A stretch of 64,000 nt of DNA from a bacterium. GTDB lineage: Bacteria > Planctomycetota > UBA1135 > UBA2386. This document shows positions 54,806 to 62,205 of this stretch, piece after piece; position 1 is the stretch's first letter, and each line of letters starts with the position of its first letter. A program made the translations under genes and the position numbers. Location: positions 62,001 through 126,000 of the forward strand of contig JAUILN010000019.1 of assembly GCA_030432695.1 (NCBI GenBank), in the 5' to 3' direction. Under the pieces are notes generated by a model that saw only the letters and a program-made list of their open reading frames with translations, searched no databases and was not told the origin of the DNA.

Positions 54806-55243
54806 ATGAAGCTCTCCCTTCGCTCCCTCTCCCTCGTCGCCACCCTGTTCGCCGCGCCGCTGGCCGCGCAGAACTGCTCCGACCTGAGCGTCACCGGCGA
54901 CGGCTCCCCCGGGACCAACCTGACGATCTCGGTGACCGGCTCCGCTGCCGACGCCTTCACCTTCCTCGCGGTCGGCCAGGACACCGGCACCACCACGGTG
55001 AACCTCGGCCCGCTGCTCAGCTTCGACCTGGGCATCGCCTCGCCGTTGGTCCCGCTGCCGCTCGGCGTCGCCGACGCGAATGGCGACGTCTCCATCTCGC
55101 TGGACCTGCCGACCGGCGACTTCCCGCGGATCGACGTCTACGGCCAGGCGTTGGCCATCTCGTTCGAGATCGGCCAGGGCCGGCCGACCCTGACCGCCTG
55201 CGTCTCCGACGTCGAGGCGTTCGGTATCGGCAGCTCGAACTGA
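54806..55243 (+). CDS. Small secreted protein consisting of the recurrent beta-sandwich module
   Basis: 145 aa with a signal peptide (MKLSLRSLSLVATLFAAPLAAQ). The mature protein is one domain: SVTGDGSPGTNLTISVTGSA, a hydrophobic strand TFLAVGQDTGTT, then LVPLPLGVADANGDVSISLD, LPTGDF and IDVYGQALAISFE. The order is like the C-terminal modules of the FG-GAP protein and the nine-haem cytochrome. Two cysteines (NCSD, TACVSD) may form a disulfide. About 15 bases upstream, GGAGGA/TCCTCC makes a small hairpin. Function unknown; it may be a stand-alone surface module. Confidence 0.75.
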   Translation: MKLSLRSLSLVATLFAAPLAAQNCSDLSVTGDGSPGTNLTISVTGSAADAFTFLAVGQDTGTTTVNLGPLLSFDLGIASPLVPLPLGVADANGDVSISLDLPTGDFPRIDVYGQALAISFEIGQGRPTLTACVSDVEAFGIGSSN

Positions 55244-55270
55244 GCCGAGCCGCATCGGCTCCCGGGCGGC

Positions 55271-56011
55271 TCACGGATCCGAGAACGCGATCGTGATCCG
55301 CCCGGTCTCCTCCCAGTTGCGCAGCGTCGGCGCGGTCGCCTGGAACTCGCTCACCACCTGGGTCGTCTCGACCTCGGGGACGAGGCGCAGGATCTGCCGC
55401 AGCCGCTTCAGCCGCTCCAGGCTCAGCGTGTCGGACCGCACGTGCCGCCCGGTCGCATCGCGGCCGACCACCACGTCGGGTGCCTCGATCCGGATCCGGG
55501 TCTCGGAGGCAACGCCCCAGACGCCGTCGAACAGGTCGATCAACCAGCCCTGCACCGCCCGCCGCGGCTGGACCTCGCCCGGCTCGAAGAACGCGTCGAG
55601 GCTCGCGGTGAAGGCGATCGTGTTGTCGGTGAGCACCACTTCCAACGAACGGCCGCTGACCTCCTCGAACTGCTCCGGCAGGGTCTCGAGCAGGAACTCC
55701 TTCATCTCGCCCGACTGCGAGTTGATGAGTTCCACGCCGTCCAGCATGTCGCCGGAGCCCTCGGCGTCTTCATAGGGGCCGCCCTCGTCGAGCTTCCCGC
55801 CCGGGGCCTCCGACAGGAACGCGAAGGCGAGGCTGCGCCGCAGCTCGGCGAGCTTCTGGGCCTTCACCTCGCCCATCGAGTAGAGCAGCACGAACAACGC
55901 GAACAGCAGGGTGACCATGTCCGCGTACGGCACCACCCAGAGGTCGTGTTTGGGGCCCGAATCACGGCGGTCGAGCAATCGACTCGCGGAGCCGCTCGCC
56001 GACCGGCTCAT
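55271..56011 (-). CDS. motB: MotB-like flagellar stator protein
   Basis: 246 aa. A single membrane helix WVVPYADMVTLLFALFVLLY (about 25-44) carries Asp31 in PYAD, the conserved ion-binding residue of stators, and is followed by a periplasmic part with an OmpA/MotB-like region (FFEPGEVQPRRAVQGWLIDL, LSLERLKRLRQILR). The peptidoglycan-binding motif is weak, so anchoring is less certain. The stop is followed by the secreted-protein gene convergently. Its ATG overlaps the motA stop. Confidence 0.87.
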   Translation of the reverse strand: MSRSASGSASRLLDRRDSGPKHDLWVVPYADMVTLLFALFVLLYSMGEVKAQKLAELRRSLAFAFLSEAPGGKLDEGGPYEDAEGSGDMLDGVELINSQSGEMKEFLLETLPEQFEEVSGRSLEVVLTDNTIAFTASLDAFFEPGEVQPRRAVQGWLIDLFDGVWGVASETRIRIEAPDVVVGRDATGRHVRSDTLSLERLKRLRQILRLVPEVETTQVVSEFQATAPTLRNWEETGRITIAFSDP

Positions 56012-56778
56012 GCGGCCGCCTGCTCCTGGACGTACACCGAAAGCCGCGTGCGGAGCACGCCTGGCGCGATACCCGATTGGATGCCGAGCACGCCCTCGAG
56101 GATCATGCTCATCCGCACCTGCTCGCGCTGCGCCTGCCGACGCAGCTTGAAGGAGGCGGGCAGGCAGACGAGGTTCGAGTAACCGACGCCATAGACGGTC
56201 GCCACGAATGCTGTGGCGATGCCCTTGCCCAGCTCGCCGGGCGAGGCGAGCTGACCCATCACGTCGATCAGACCGAGGACCGCGCCAAGGACGCCGATGG
56301 TCGGGCAGAGCGAACCCCAGTTCTCCCAGAACCGCGACGCGACGCGCAGGTCGGAGAGGGTCAACTCCATGTCGGTCTCGACGGTGTCGCGCAGCGCCTC
56401 GGAACTGCTGCCGTCGACCGCGAGCCCGAGACAGCGGGCGAGGAACGGATCGAGGTCCTTCTGCTCCAGGCGTTCCTCGAGTGCGATCAGCCCCTCGCGA
56501 CGCGCCAGGCTGGCGAGTTCGAGGATGCTGTCGCGCACCACCGCGAATCGCTCGGGCGGCGGGCGGACGATCCGCGAGAAACCGCGCAGCCCCCGGAGAA
56601 CGTCATAGTGCGGCGTCGACACCAGCACCGCACCGAACGACCCGACGATGACCACCAGGAACGCGGTCAGGTTCAGCAGCGAGGCTACGCTTCCGCTGGT
56701 GTGGTAGTGTCCGCCCACGACCGCGCCGATCGCGATCAGCAGGCCGAGGACGGTCATCGAGTCGAAACGCCCGCGCAT
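56008..56778 (-). CDS. motA: MotA-like flagellar stator protein
   Basis: 256 aa from ATG at 56778 (MRGRFDSMTVLG); MTVLG at 56757 and longer frames up to 56889 are alternatives, but the length is normal with 56778. Four membrane helices are visible: GLLIAIGAVVGGHYH, SLLNLTAFLVVIVGSFGAVL, WGSLCPTIGVLGAVLGLIDV (with the conserved proline) and IATAFVATVYGVGYSNLVCL. A cytoplasmic loop with FAVVRDSILELASLARREG lies between helices 2 and 3. With MotB it forms the ion-driven stator. No other flagellar gene is near, as is common for motAB. Confidence 0.88.
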   Translation of the reverse strand: MRGRFDSMTVLGLLIAIGAVVGGHYHTSGSVASLLNLTAFLVVIVGSFGAVLVSTPHYDVLRGLRGFSRIVRPPPERFAVVRDSILELASLARREGLIALEERLEQKDLDPFLARCLGLAVDGSSSEALRDTVETDMELTLSDLRVASRFWENWGSLCPTIGVLGAVLGLIDVMGQLASPGELGKGIATAFVATVYGVGYSNLVCLPASFKLRRQAQREQVRMSMILEGVLGIQSGIAPGVLRTRLSVYVQEQAAA

Positions 56779-56945
56779 CTTCGGATTCGCCGCGACCCGG
56801 GCACTGCCGGGGTCCATCCGGAGCATCGGCCACCGCACACGCGTCCCTTGAGGCGACCGCGGCCCGGAACCGCCGTTCCGGGCGCCCACGCGGCCCGCTA
56901 TCCTCCGGGGTGGCCCGCATCCCCCACCCCTCGAGAGGTCGTTCG

Positions 56946-58280
56946 TTGGCAGCCGATCCGTCGCCCTACTGGAACCCCAAGTTCGAGACCCTCCCCAAGG
57001 ACCGGCTCCAGGCGCTGCAGCTCGCGCGGCTCCGGAAGCACGTGGCCCGCGCCATCGAGACCTCGCCGTTCCATGCGCGTCTCTACGCCGCCGCCGGGGT
57101 CTCCGCCGACGACCTGCAGACCCTCGACGACCTCCGCCGCCTGCCGTTCATGACGCGGGAGGACTGGATGGCCTGCCAGGCCGAGAAGCCGCTGTTCGGT
57201 GATCTGATCACCCGGCCCGAGGACGAGGCGATCCGCTACCACCTCACCTCGGGCACCAGCGGCCGCCAGCCCTTGCGCGTGCTCGACAGCCGCAAGGACT
57301 GGAGCTGGATCGGCGAGATGTGGTGCTACGGCTTCTGGGCCTTCGGCGTGCGGCCCAAGGACCGGGTGTTCTTCGCGTTCTCCTATGGCTCCTTCATCGG
57401 CTTCTGGGGCGCGCACTACTGCTGCGAGAAGATCGGCTGCCTGGTGCTGCCCTCGGGCAACATGACCACCGAGGCGCGGGTGAAGCAGATCGTCGAGATG
57501 GGTGCGACGACCGTCTGCGCGACGCCCACCTATGCACTGCGGATGGCGCAGGCCGCCCAGCAGATGGGCATCGACCTCGCCAAGGACTCGAAGGTCGACA
57601 AACTGATCGTCTCGGGGGAACCGGCCGGCTCGATCCCCGCGACCAAGCGCCTCATCGAGGAGATGTGGGGCGCGAAGTGCGGCGACACCGCCGGCATGAC
57701 CGAGATCGGCACGATCATGATCTACGAGTGCAGCCACCAGCCGGGTGGCACGCACATCCTCGAGGACCACTTCATCGAGGAGGTCCTCGATCCCGAGACC
57801 GGCGAGCCCTGCGCCTACGGCCAGGAAGGCGAGCGCGTCGTCACCTCGTTCGGCCGCGGCTTCATCCCGCTGATCCGGTATCGCACCAAGGACCTGGTGA
57901 AGAAGGTCCCACACACCACCTGCGGCTGCGGCCGTACCGGCGACCTCTACGAAGGCGGGATCCTCGGCCGCGTCGACGACATGAAGTGCATCCGCGGCAC
58001 CAACGTGTATCCCCGCGCGGTGGAGTCGATCGTCCGCGAGTATCCGGAGATCGAGGAGTTCCAGATCGTGCTGACGCGCAAGGACGGCATCCAGGACGAG
58101 ATCACCGTGCAGGTCGAACTCGCCGCCGACAAGCGCTCCATGTGGGACGCGATGATCCCCAACCTCGGCAAGGACCTCGCCGACGCCCACGAAGGCCTCC
58201 GCTTCAACCTCGAACTCGCCGACGTCGGCGCTCTGCCCCGCTTCGAGCTGAAGGCCAAGCGCCTACAGGACCTGCGCTGA
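56946..58280 (+). CDS. Phenylacetate-CoA-ligase-type AMP-dependent acyl-CoA synthetase
   Basis: A 444-aa adenylate-forming enzyme of the PaaK group, shorter than other CoA ligases. It has the P-loop-like motif YHLTSGTSGRQPLR (about 105-118), the family's TAGMTEIGTIM, RYRTKDLVKKVP and the hinge GRVDDMKCIRGTNVYPRAVE, with CGCG of the PaaK zinc-like loop. TTG at 56946 is chosen because GAGAGG precedes it by seven bases; GTG at 56910 is the alternative. It activates an aryl or small acid to CoA. The nearby acyl-CoA dehydrogenase operon suggests a shared route, which is inference. Confidence 0.88.
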   Translation: MAADPSPYWNPKFETLPKDRLQALQLARLRKHVARAIETSPFHARLYAAAGVSADDLQTLDDLRRLPFMTREDWMACQAEKPLFGDLITRPEDEAIRYHLTSGTSGRQPLRVLDSRKDWSWIGEMWCYGFWAFGVRPKDRVFFAFSYGSFIGFWGAHYCCEKIGCLVLPSGNMTTEARVKQIVEMGATTVCATPTYALRMAQAAQQMGIDLAKDSKVDKLIVSGEPAGSIPATKRLIEEMWGAKCGDTAGMTEIGTIMIYECSHQPGGTHILEDHFIEEVLDPETGEPCAYGQEGERVVTSFGRGFIPLIRYRTKDLVKKVPHTTCGCGRTGDLYEGGILGRVDDMKCIRGTNVYPRAVESIVREYPEIEEFQIVLTRKDGIQDEITVQVELAADKRSMWDAMIPNLGKDLADAHEGLRFNLELADVGALPRFELKAKRLQDLR

Positions 58281-58285
58281 CTCCG

Positions 58286-58366
58286 AAAGTCTGTCGTAGT
58301 CGGTGCCAGGCACGAACCACGACAGACTTTGTGTCGCGATCGGTGCCTGGCACCAACTACGACAGA
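58286..58366. repeat. REP-like element with two GGTGCC(A/T)GGCAC cores
   Basis: Arm AAAGTCTGTCGT (58286-58297) pairs perfectly with ACGACAGACTTT (58319-58330) around the core GGTGCCAGGCAC. A second core GGTGCCTGGCACC follows, and TCTGTCGTAGT (58290-58300) also pairs perfectly with ACTACGACAGA (58356-58366). The two pairings exclude each other. The element begins five bases after the PaaK-type gene's stop. It shares the core with the hairpin at 10391 but not the stem sequence. Confidence 0.8.
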
Positions 58367-58398
58367 TTCCCGCCGAACCCGCCTCCCGGAGCCCGACC

Positions 58399-58611
58399 AT
58401 GACCGTCCACGACGCCAAGACCGACCTGCTGGGCGACGAGCTCAGCGCCGACGAGCAGGAGCTGCTGGATCTGTATCAGCGGCTGCGCGCGCTCGCCGAG
58501 CAGGACGACCTCGCGCCTTGCGTCACCGCCAACGTGAAGCAGGCGATGGTGATGCTCTGGAATGCGTGCAACGACCTCGGGATCGCGACGGAGGAGCCGG
58601 GATGTGACTGA
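58399..58611 (+). CDS. Small hypothetical protein
   Basis: A 70-aa acidic, all-helical protein (MTVHDAKTDLLGDELSADEQ, then ELLDLYQRLRALAEQ) with a GGAG ribosome site upstream. It lies between the CoA ligase and the NACHT gene, all rightward. It resembles short conserved proteins found beside PaaK-type ligases, although I cannot name a family. Two cysteines (PCVTAN, NACND). It ends 15 bases before the next start. Confidence 0.65.
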   Translation: MTVHDAKTDLLGDELSADEQELLDLYQRLRALAEQDDLAPCVTANVKQAMVMLWNACNDLGIATEEPGCD

Positions 58612-58626
58612 GCGGGGCGGCACGCG

Positions 58627-61596
58627 ATGACGACCAGGCCTGTCCGCATCTTCGTCTCCTCGACCTCGAAGGACCTCTGGGAGCTGCACGGCCAGGTCGT
58701 GCAGAACCTGCGCGGGTCCTACGGAGAGGCGGTGGAAGTCGTGACGATGCGCGACTTCACCGCGGGCCCCGAACCCGCGCAGGTCGGCGAGGTCGCGAAG
58801 GTGGCCACCTGCGATGCCTTCGTGCTGCTGCTCGGCTGGCGCTACGGCACGATCCCGAAGGGCTTCGAGATCTCGCACTGCGCGCTCGAGTTCAAGGCGG
58901 CGCAGGATGCGAAGCTGATCTGCCTGGTCTTCGAGGCCGACGCCGAGCGCTTCCCACCGATACCCGGCAAGACCACCGACGACGGCGCCGACTGGGCCAT
59001 CGGCCTGGGCAAAGTCAACGCGCTGAAGGCCCGCGCCAAGGAAGTCGCGCAGGTCACTTGGTTCGGACCCGACGACATCCAGGCGAAGGTGAACCAGGCG
59101 GTCCGCGAGCACGTCCTGCCGAAGTTCCCGAGTCTGGAGCCCACGCGCCACGCCCACGACCATCTCCCCGCACTCGTCGCCGACGACCGCGCCGCGACCT
59201 ACCGCACCGCCGTCGTCACCGAGCACCAGTCGCTGCAACTCGTCGGCTTCCCGCGCAACGTCCGCGTGCCGATCCGCCTCGACGACCTCTACGTCGCGCT
59301 GAAGGCCGTTCCCGACCTCCGCATGTCGGGTGACCCGATGGCCAACGGCCTGGCCGCGCGGGCCGACGAGGAGCTACGCCGATTCGAGACCGACGTCCCG
59401 CTGTCCCACGCCTTTCCCACCGCCGACCGCTACGGCAACCGACGCGGCGTGGCGGTCCTCGGCGATCCCGGCTCCGGCAAGACCACCCAGCTCCGCCGCA
59501 TGGCACTGGCCTGCGCCAAGAGCGACGACGCCTACGGCCCCAAGCACCTCGGCCTGCCCGACGACGTGCTTCCCGTGTTCCTGTCGCTGCGCCGCCTGCT
59601 CCCCGAAGACGATCTCGACCACGACCTCGCGCCCCTCCTGGTCCGCAGCCACGAAACTCGCATCGACCCCGCCCTGGCTCGCTGGGTCCTGCAGGAGCGC
59701 GGCCGCCTCGTCTACCTGATCGACGGCCTCGACGAAGTCCCCGCCGACCGCCGCGCCGACGTCTCCCGCTGGATCGAACGCCTGCGCCGCGCGAACACCA
59801 ACAGCTTCCTCGCGGTCACCAGCCGCTATGCCGGCTACACCAAGGACGTCCGCCTCGACGAGCACTTCCTCGAGATGCACCTGCGCCCGCTCGAGGACGA
59901 GCAGATCGACCAGTTCATCCGCAACTGGAACGAGATCGTGCGCCGCGCCCTCACCCCCGACGAACCCGCATCGAAAGCAGAGGCCGCCGCCAACGATCTG
60001 ATCGAGCGCCTCCGCAAGCAGCGCCGCGCCTCGCTCCGGATGAACGAGTTCGCCTCGAATCCGCTGCTGCTCACCAACATCTGCCTGGTGCACCGCGACC
60101 GCGGACGCGTGCTGCCCGAAGCGCGGGCCGCACTCTACGAGGACTGCCTCACCGTGCTGCTGGAGCGCTGGCGCGCCGCCAAGGAGCTGCCGGTCCAGTG
60201 GACCGTCGAACGCGCCAAGCAACTGCTGCAACCCGTCGCCCTGCATCTGCACCAGACGAACAAGACCCGCGCCCGCGCCGAGGACCTCTGCCCGGTCCTC
60301 GAACCGCTGCTCGCCGACGTCGGGTGGAACCAGAGCGCCGCGCGATTCCTCGAACTCGTCCGCGACGACAGCGGGCTGCTCACCGGCTGGAGCGGCGACG
60401 AATACGGCTTCCTCCACCTCGGCTTCCAGGAGTACCTCGGCGCTCTGGAACTCGCGCGCCTTGCCACCGACGCGGCCTTCGCCCGCCAGGACATCGCCCA
60501 GGCCCTGGATCCCGTCGTCCGGAGCTTCGGCACCCCCTGGTGGGAGGAGGTCCAGTTGCTGCTCCTCGCCGCCGAAGGCACGCGGCTGTTCCGCCCGTTC
60601 TTCGACCGCGTCGTGGAGTCGGCGTCCTTCGGCAAGCACGAGGCGCTGGTGCTCGATGCGTGCCGCGAATCCTCCAAGACCTCGACGGCGCCCTTCCGCA
60701 GGGTCCTGGACGGAACGAAGCCGCAGCACCTGAAGCCCGCCGAGTGGCAGGCCAACCAAGCGGTCGCCCGCGCCGCCCTGCTGGAACTCGGGCCCGCGCC
60801 CGCCGAAGCCAGGCAAGCATCGCCGAGCCGCGGCGACCACGCCGGCGGGAACCGCTTCGTGCAGCAGCCGACCGGCATCGAACTCGTGCGCATCCCTGCG
60901 GGGACCTTCTGGCAAGGCGCAGACGAACGGCGACGGGTGTGGACCTGGGAGAGCCCCCGCCACGAGGTCACCCTCCAGGAGTTCTGGATCGCCACGACCC
61001 CGATCACCAACGAGCAGTACCGCCGCTTCGTCGAGGACAAGGGTGCGCGCGCCCCGGAATCCTGGAAGCAGCGCGACCTCAACCAGCCCGACCAGCCGGT
61101 CGTCGACGTGTCGTGGCTGGAGGCGACGGCCTTCTGCGAGTGGGCAGGCCTCCGGCTCCCGAGCGAGTCGGAGTGGGAGTTCGCGTGCCGCGCCGGCAGC
61201 GACACCCACTACTGGTCCGGCGACGCGGAGTCCGACCTGGAACGCGTCGGTTGGTACGGCAGGAACTCCGATGGTCACCCGCAGCCCGTCGGCAAGAAGC
61301 CAGCCAACCCGCACGGCCTCTTCGACACGCACGGCAACGTCTGGGAGTGGTGCCGTGACGAGACCGAAGGCGACCCGAACTCGACCACGGACTACGAGAA
61401 GGCGCCGAGAGAAGGCAGTCCCTTGTTTGGTACAGGCGCCGTGTCCCGGGTCGTGCGGGGCGGCTCCTGGTTCGACCACGCGGGCTTCTGTCGCTCCGCG
61501 TTTCGCGCCGGGTTCCACCGCGCCCACCGCGGCGACGACGTCGGTTTCCGTCCCGCCAGTTCGTCACCTGTCGACTTCACCACCTCACCCCGGTAG
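58627..61596 (+). CDS. DUF4062-NACHT NTPase with C-terminal FGE/C-type-lectin-like domain and DGR variable region
   Basis: 989 aa. The N-terminal DUF4062 domain (about 5-155: RIFVSSTSKDLWELHGQVV, FVLLLGWRYG) is a TIR-like module. A NACHT-type STAND NTPase follows with Walker A GDPGSGKTT (279-287) and Walker B LVYLIDGLDEV (361-371), then sensor-like helices (LGFQEYLGALELARL). Residues 751-977 have an FGE fold (RIPAGTFWQGADE, WIATTPITNEQYRRFV, LRLPSESEWEFACRAG, DTHGNVWEWC), but the first FGE catalytic Cys is absent (SWFDHAGFC), so it is a binding fold rather than an enzyme. Codons from 930 on form the variable region. NACHT proteins of this kind act in antiviral or conflict systems. It converges on a second such gene. 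Confidence 0.9.
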   Translation: MTTRPVRIFVSSTSKDLWELHGQVVQNLRGSYGEAVEVVTMRDFTAGPEPAQVGEVAKVATCDAFVLLLGWRYGTIPKGFEISHCALEFKAAQDAKLICLVFEADAERFPPIPGKTTDDGADWAIGLGKVNALKARAKEVAQVTWFGPDDIQAKVNQAVREHVLPKFPSLEPTRHAHDHLPALVADDRAATYRTAVVTEHQSLQLVGFPRNVRVPIRLDDLYVALKAVPDLRMSGDPMANGLAARADEELRRFETDVPLSHAFPTADRYGNRRGVAVLGDPGSGKTTQLRRMALACAKSDDAYGPKHLGLPDDVLPVFLSLRRLLPEDDLDHDLAPLLVRSHETRIDPALARWVLQERGRLVYLIDGLDEVPADRRADVSRWIERLRRANTNSFLAVTSRYAGYTKDVRLDEHFLEMHLRPLEDEQIDQFIRNWNEIVRRALTPDEPASKAEAAANDLIERLRKQRRASLRMNEFASNPLLLTNICLVHRDRGRVLPEARAALYEDCLTVLLERWRAAKELPVQWTVERAKQLLQPVALHLHQTNKTRARAEDLCPVLEPLLADVGWNQSAARFLELVRDDSGLLTGWSGDEYGFLHLGFQEYLGALELARLATDAAFARQDIAQALDPVVRSFGTPWWEEVQLLLLAAEGTRLFRPFFDRVVESASFGKHEALVLDACRESSKTSTAPFRRVLDGTKPQHLKPAEWQANQAVARAALLELGPAPAEARQASPSRGDHAGGNRFVQQPTGIELVRIPAGTFWQGADERRRVWTWESPRHEVTLQEFWIATTPITNEQYRRFVEDKGARAPESWKQRDLNQPDQPVVDVSWLEATAFCEWAGLRLPSESEWEFACRAGSDTHYWSGDAESDLERVGWYGRNSDGHPQPVGKKPANPHGLFDTHGNVWEWCRDETEGDPNSTTDYEKAPREGSPLFGTGAVSRVVRGGSWFDHAGFCRSAFRAGFHRAHRGDDVGFRPASSSPVDFTTSPR
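61414..61567 (+). repeat. DGR-type variable region, copy 1
   Basis: 154 bp coding for residues 930-981 of the NACHT protein. It matches the copy at 62268-62421 without gaps in 136 of 154 positions. All 18 differences are in 14 codons (934, 940, 949, 950, 954, 959, 961-964, 967, 969-971), 17 at positions 1 or 2; none is synonymous. In 12 an adenine is in one copy. The last 28 bases are identical and GC-rich, like an initiation-of-mutagenic-homing end. Similarity ends abruptly on both sides. Confidence 0.88.
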
Positions 61597-62205
61597 CCTG
61601 CGCGCTCGCGGCGTGGCGCAGCCCGCCGCAATGCGCGCACTTCGCAAAGTTCGTCCTTGACGGCAGGCTGGCAGGAGGGTGTGGGGAGGGAGAGGTATGC
61701 GCAGCAGCGACCCCTACCCAGGTGCACCCCCGGCGATCAGCGCGCGGGTCCTGACCCTCGCGTGGTCCCCCTCACTCGACGCGATCGATGAGGCGCCCTT
61801 GCGCGGCTTGGTCCGTCCGGCCAGCCCGTCGCATTGCCAGACCGTCGCGCTCGGGGTCCTGCTCCGACCGCGACGCCGTGCGCGTGACGCACCGCGGTGT
61901 GGTCCGCGCCGGTCGAAGGGCCGGCGGAACAATGCCAGCGGGCGCCGGGGGTCGTAGGGCGTGAGCCCGAGCCTCCCGGTGCCCGCGACTTTTCTCGGCG
62001 TGTGCAGGAGGAGTACGGGGCGACCTGAGCGCAGCCGCGCCGCGCGACGCGCCGGGCCATCGCTCGGCGGGGCGCCCTTCGGGCTGCTGCCCGCCTTCGC
62101 GTTGGCCCGGCGCGTCGCGCGTGGTCCGCGGCCGGTGGCGCGGACCGGGGGAGCGTGGTGGGTGGACCGGAGGTGTTGACGGTCGCAGCGAGAGTGGGGC
62201 CTGCG
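61597..62205. other. Gene-free gap between two convergent variable-region genes
   Basis: About 610 bp without a convincing frame on either strand. I looked for a third copy of the variable region (a template repeat), a reverse transcriptase and an avd-like gene and saw none. It contains the long inverted repeat at 62041-62121, a small hairpin CTGCGC/GCGCAG (61598-61621) just past the first gene, and CCTGCG/CGCAGG (62200-62223) over the stop of the second. Confidence 0.65.
62041..62121. repeat. Perfect 19-bp inverted repeat with 43-base spacer
   Basis: CGCGCGACGCGCCGGGCCA (62041-62059) pairs perfectly with 62103-62121. The spacer is itself rich in GGCGGG/CCCGCC pairs and could fold further. 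It could be a bidirectional terminator or a DNA cruciform. No U-run is seen. Confidence 0.85.

Noticed and set aside
54777-54809. Ten-codon leader ORF ending at the start of the 54806 gene
   Set aside because: Its GGAGGA touches the ATG with no spacing, so it is not a workable ribosome site; the palindrome GGAGGA/TCCTCC explains the sequence better.
61597-62205. Search for a DGR template repeat, avd or RT between the two variable-region genes
   Set aside because: No sequence resembling the conserved block end and no protein-like frame was found; short frames here are Arg/Gly-rich shadows.
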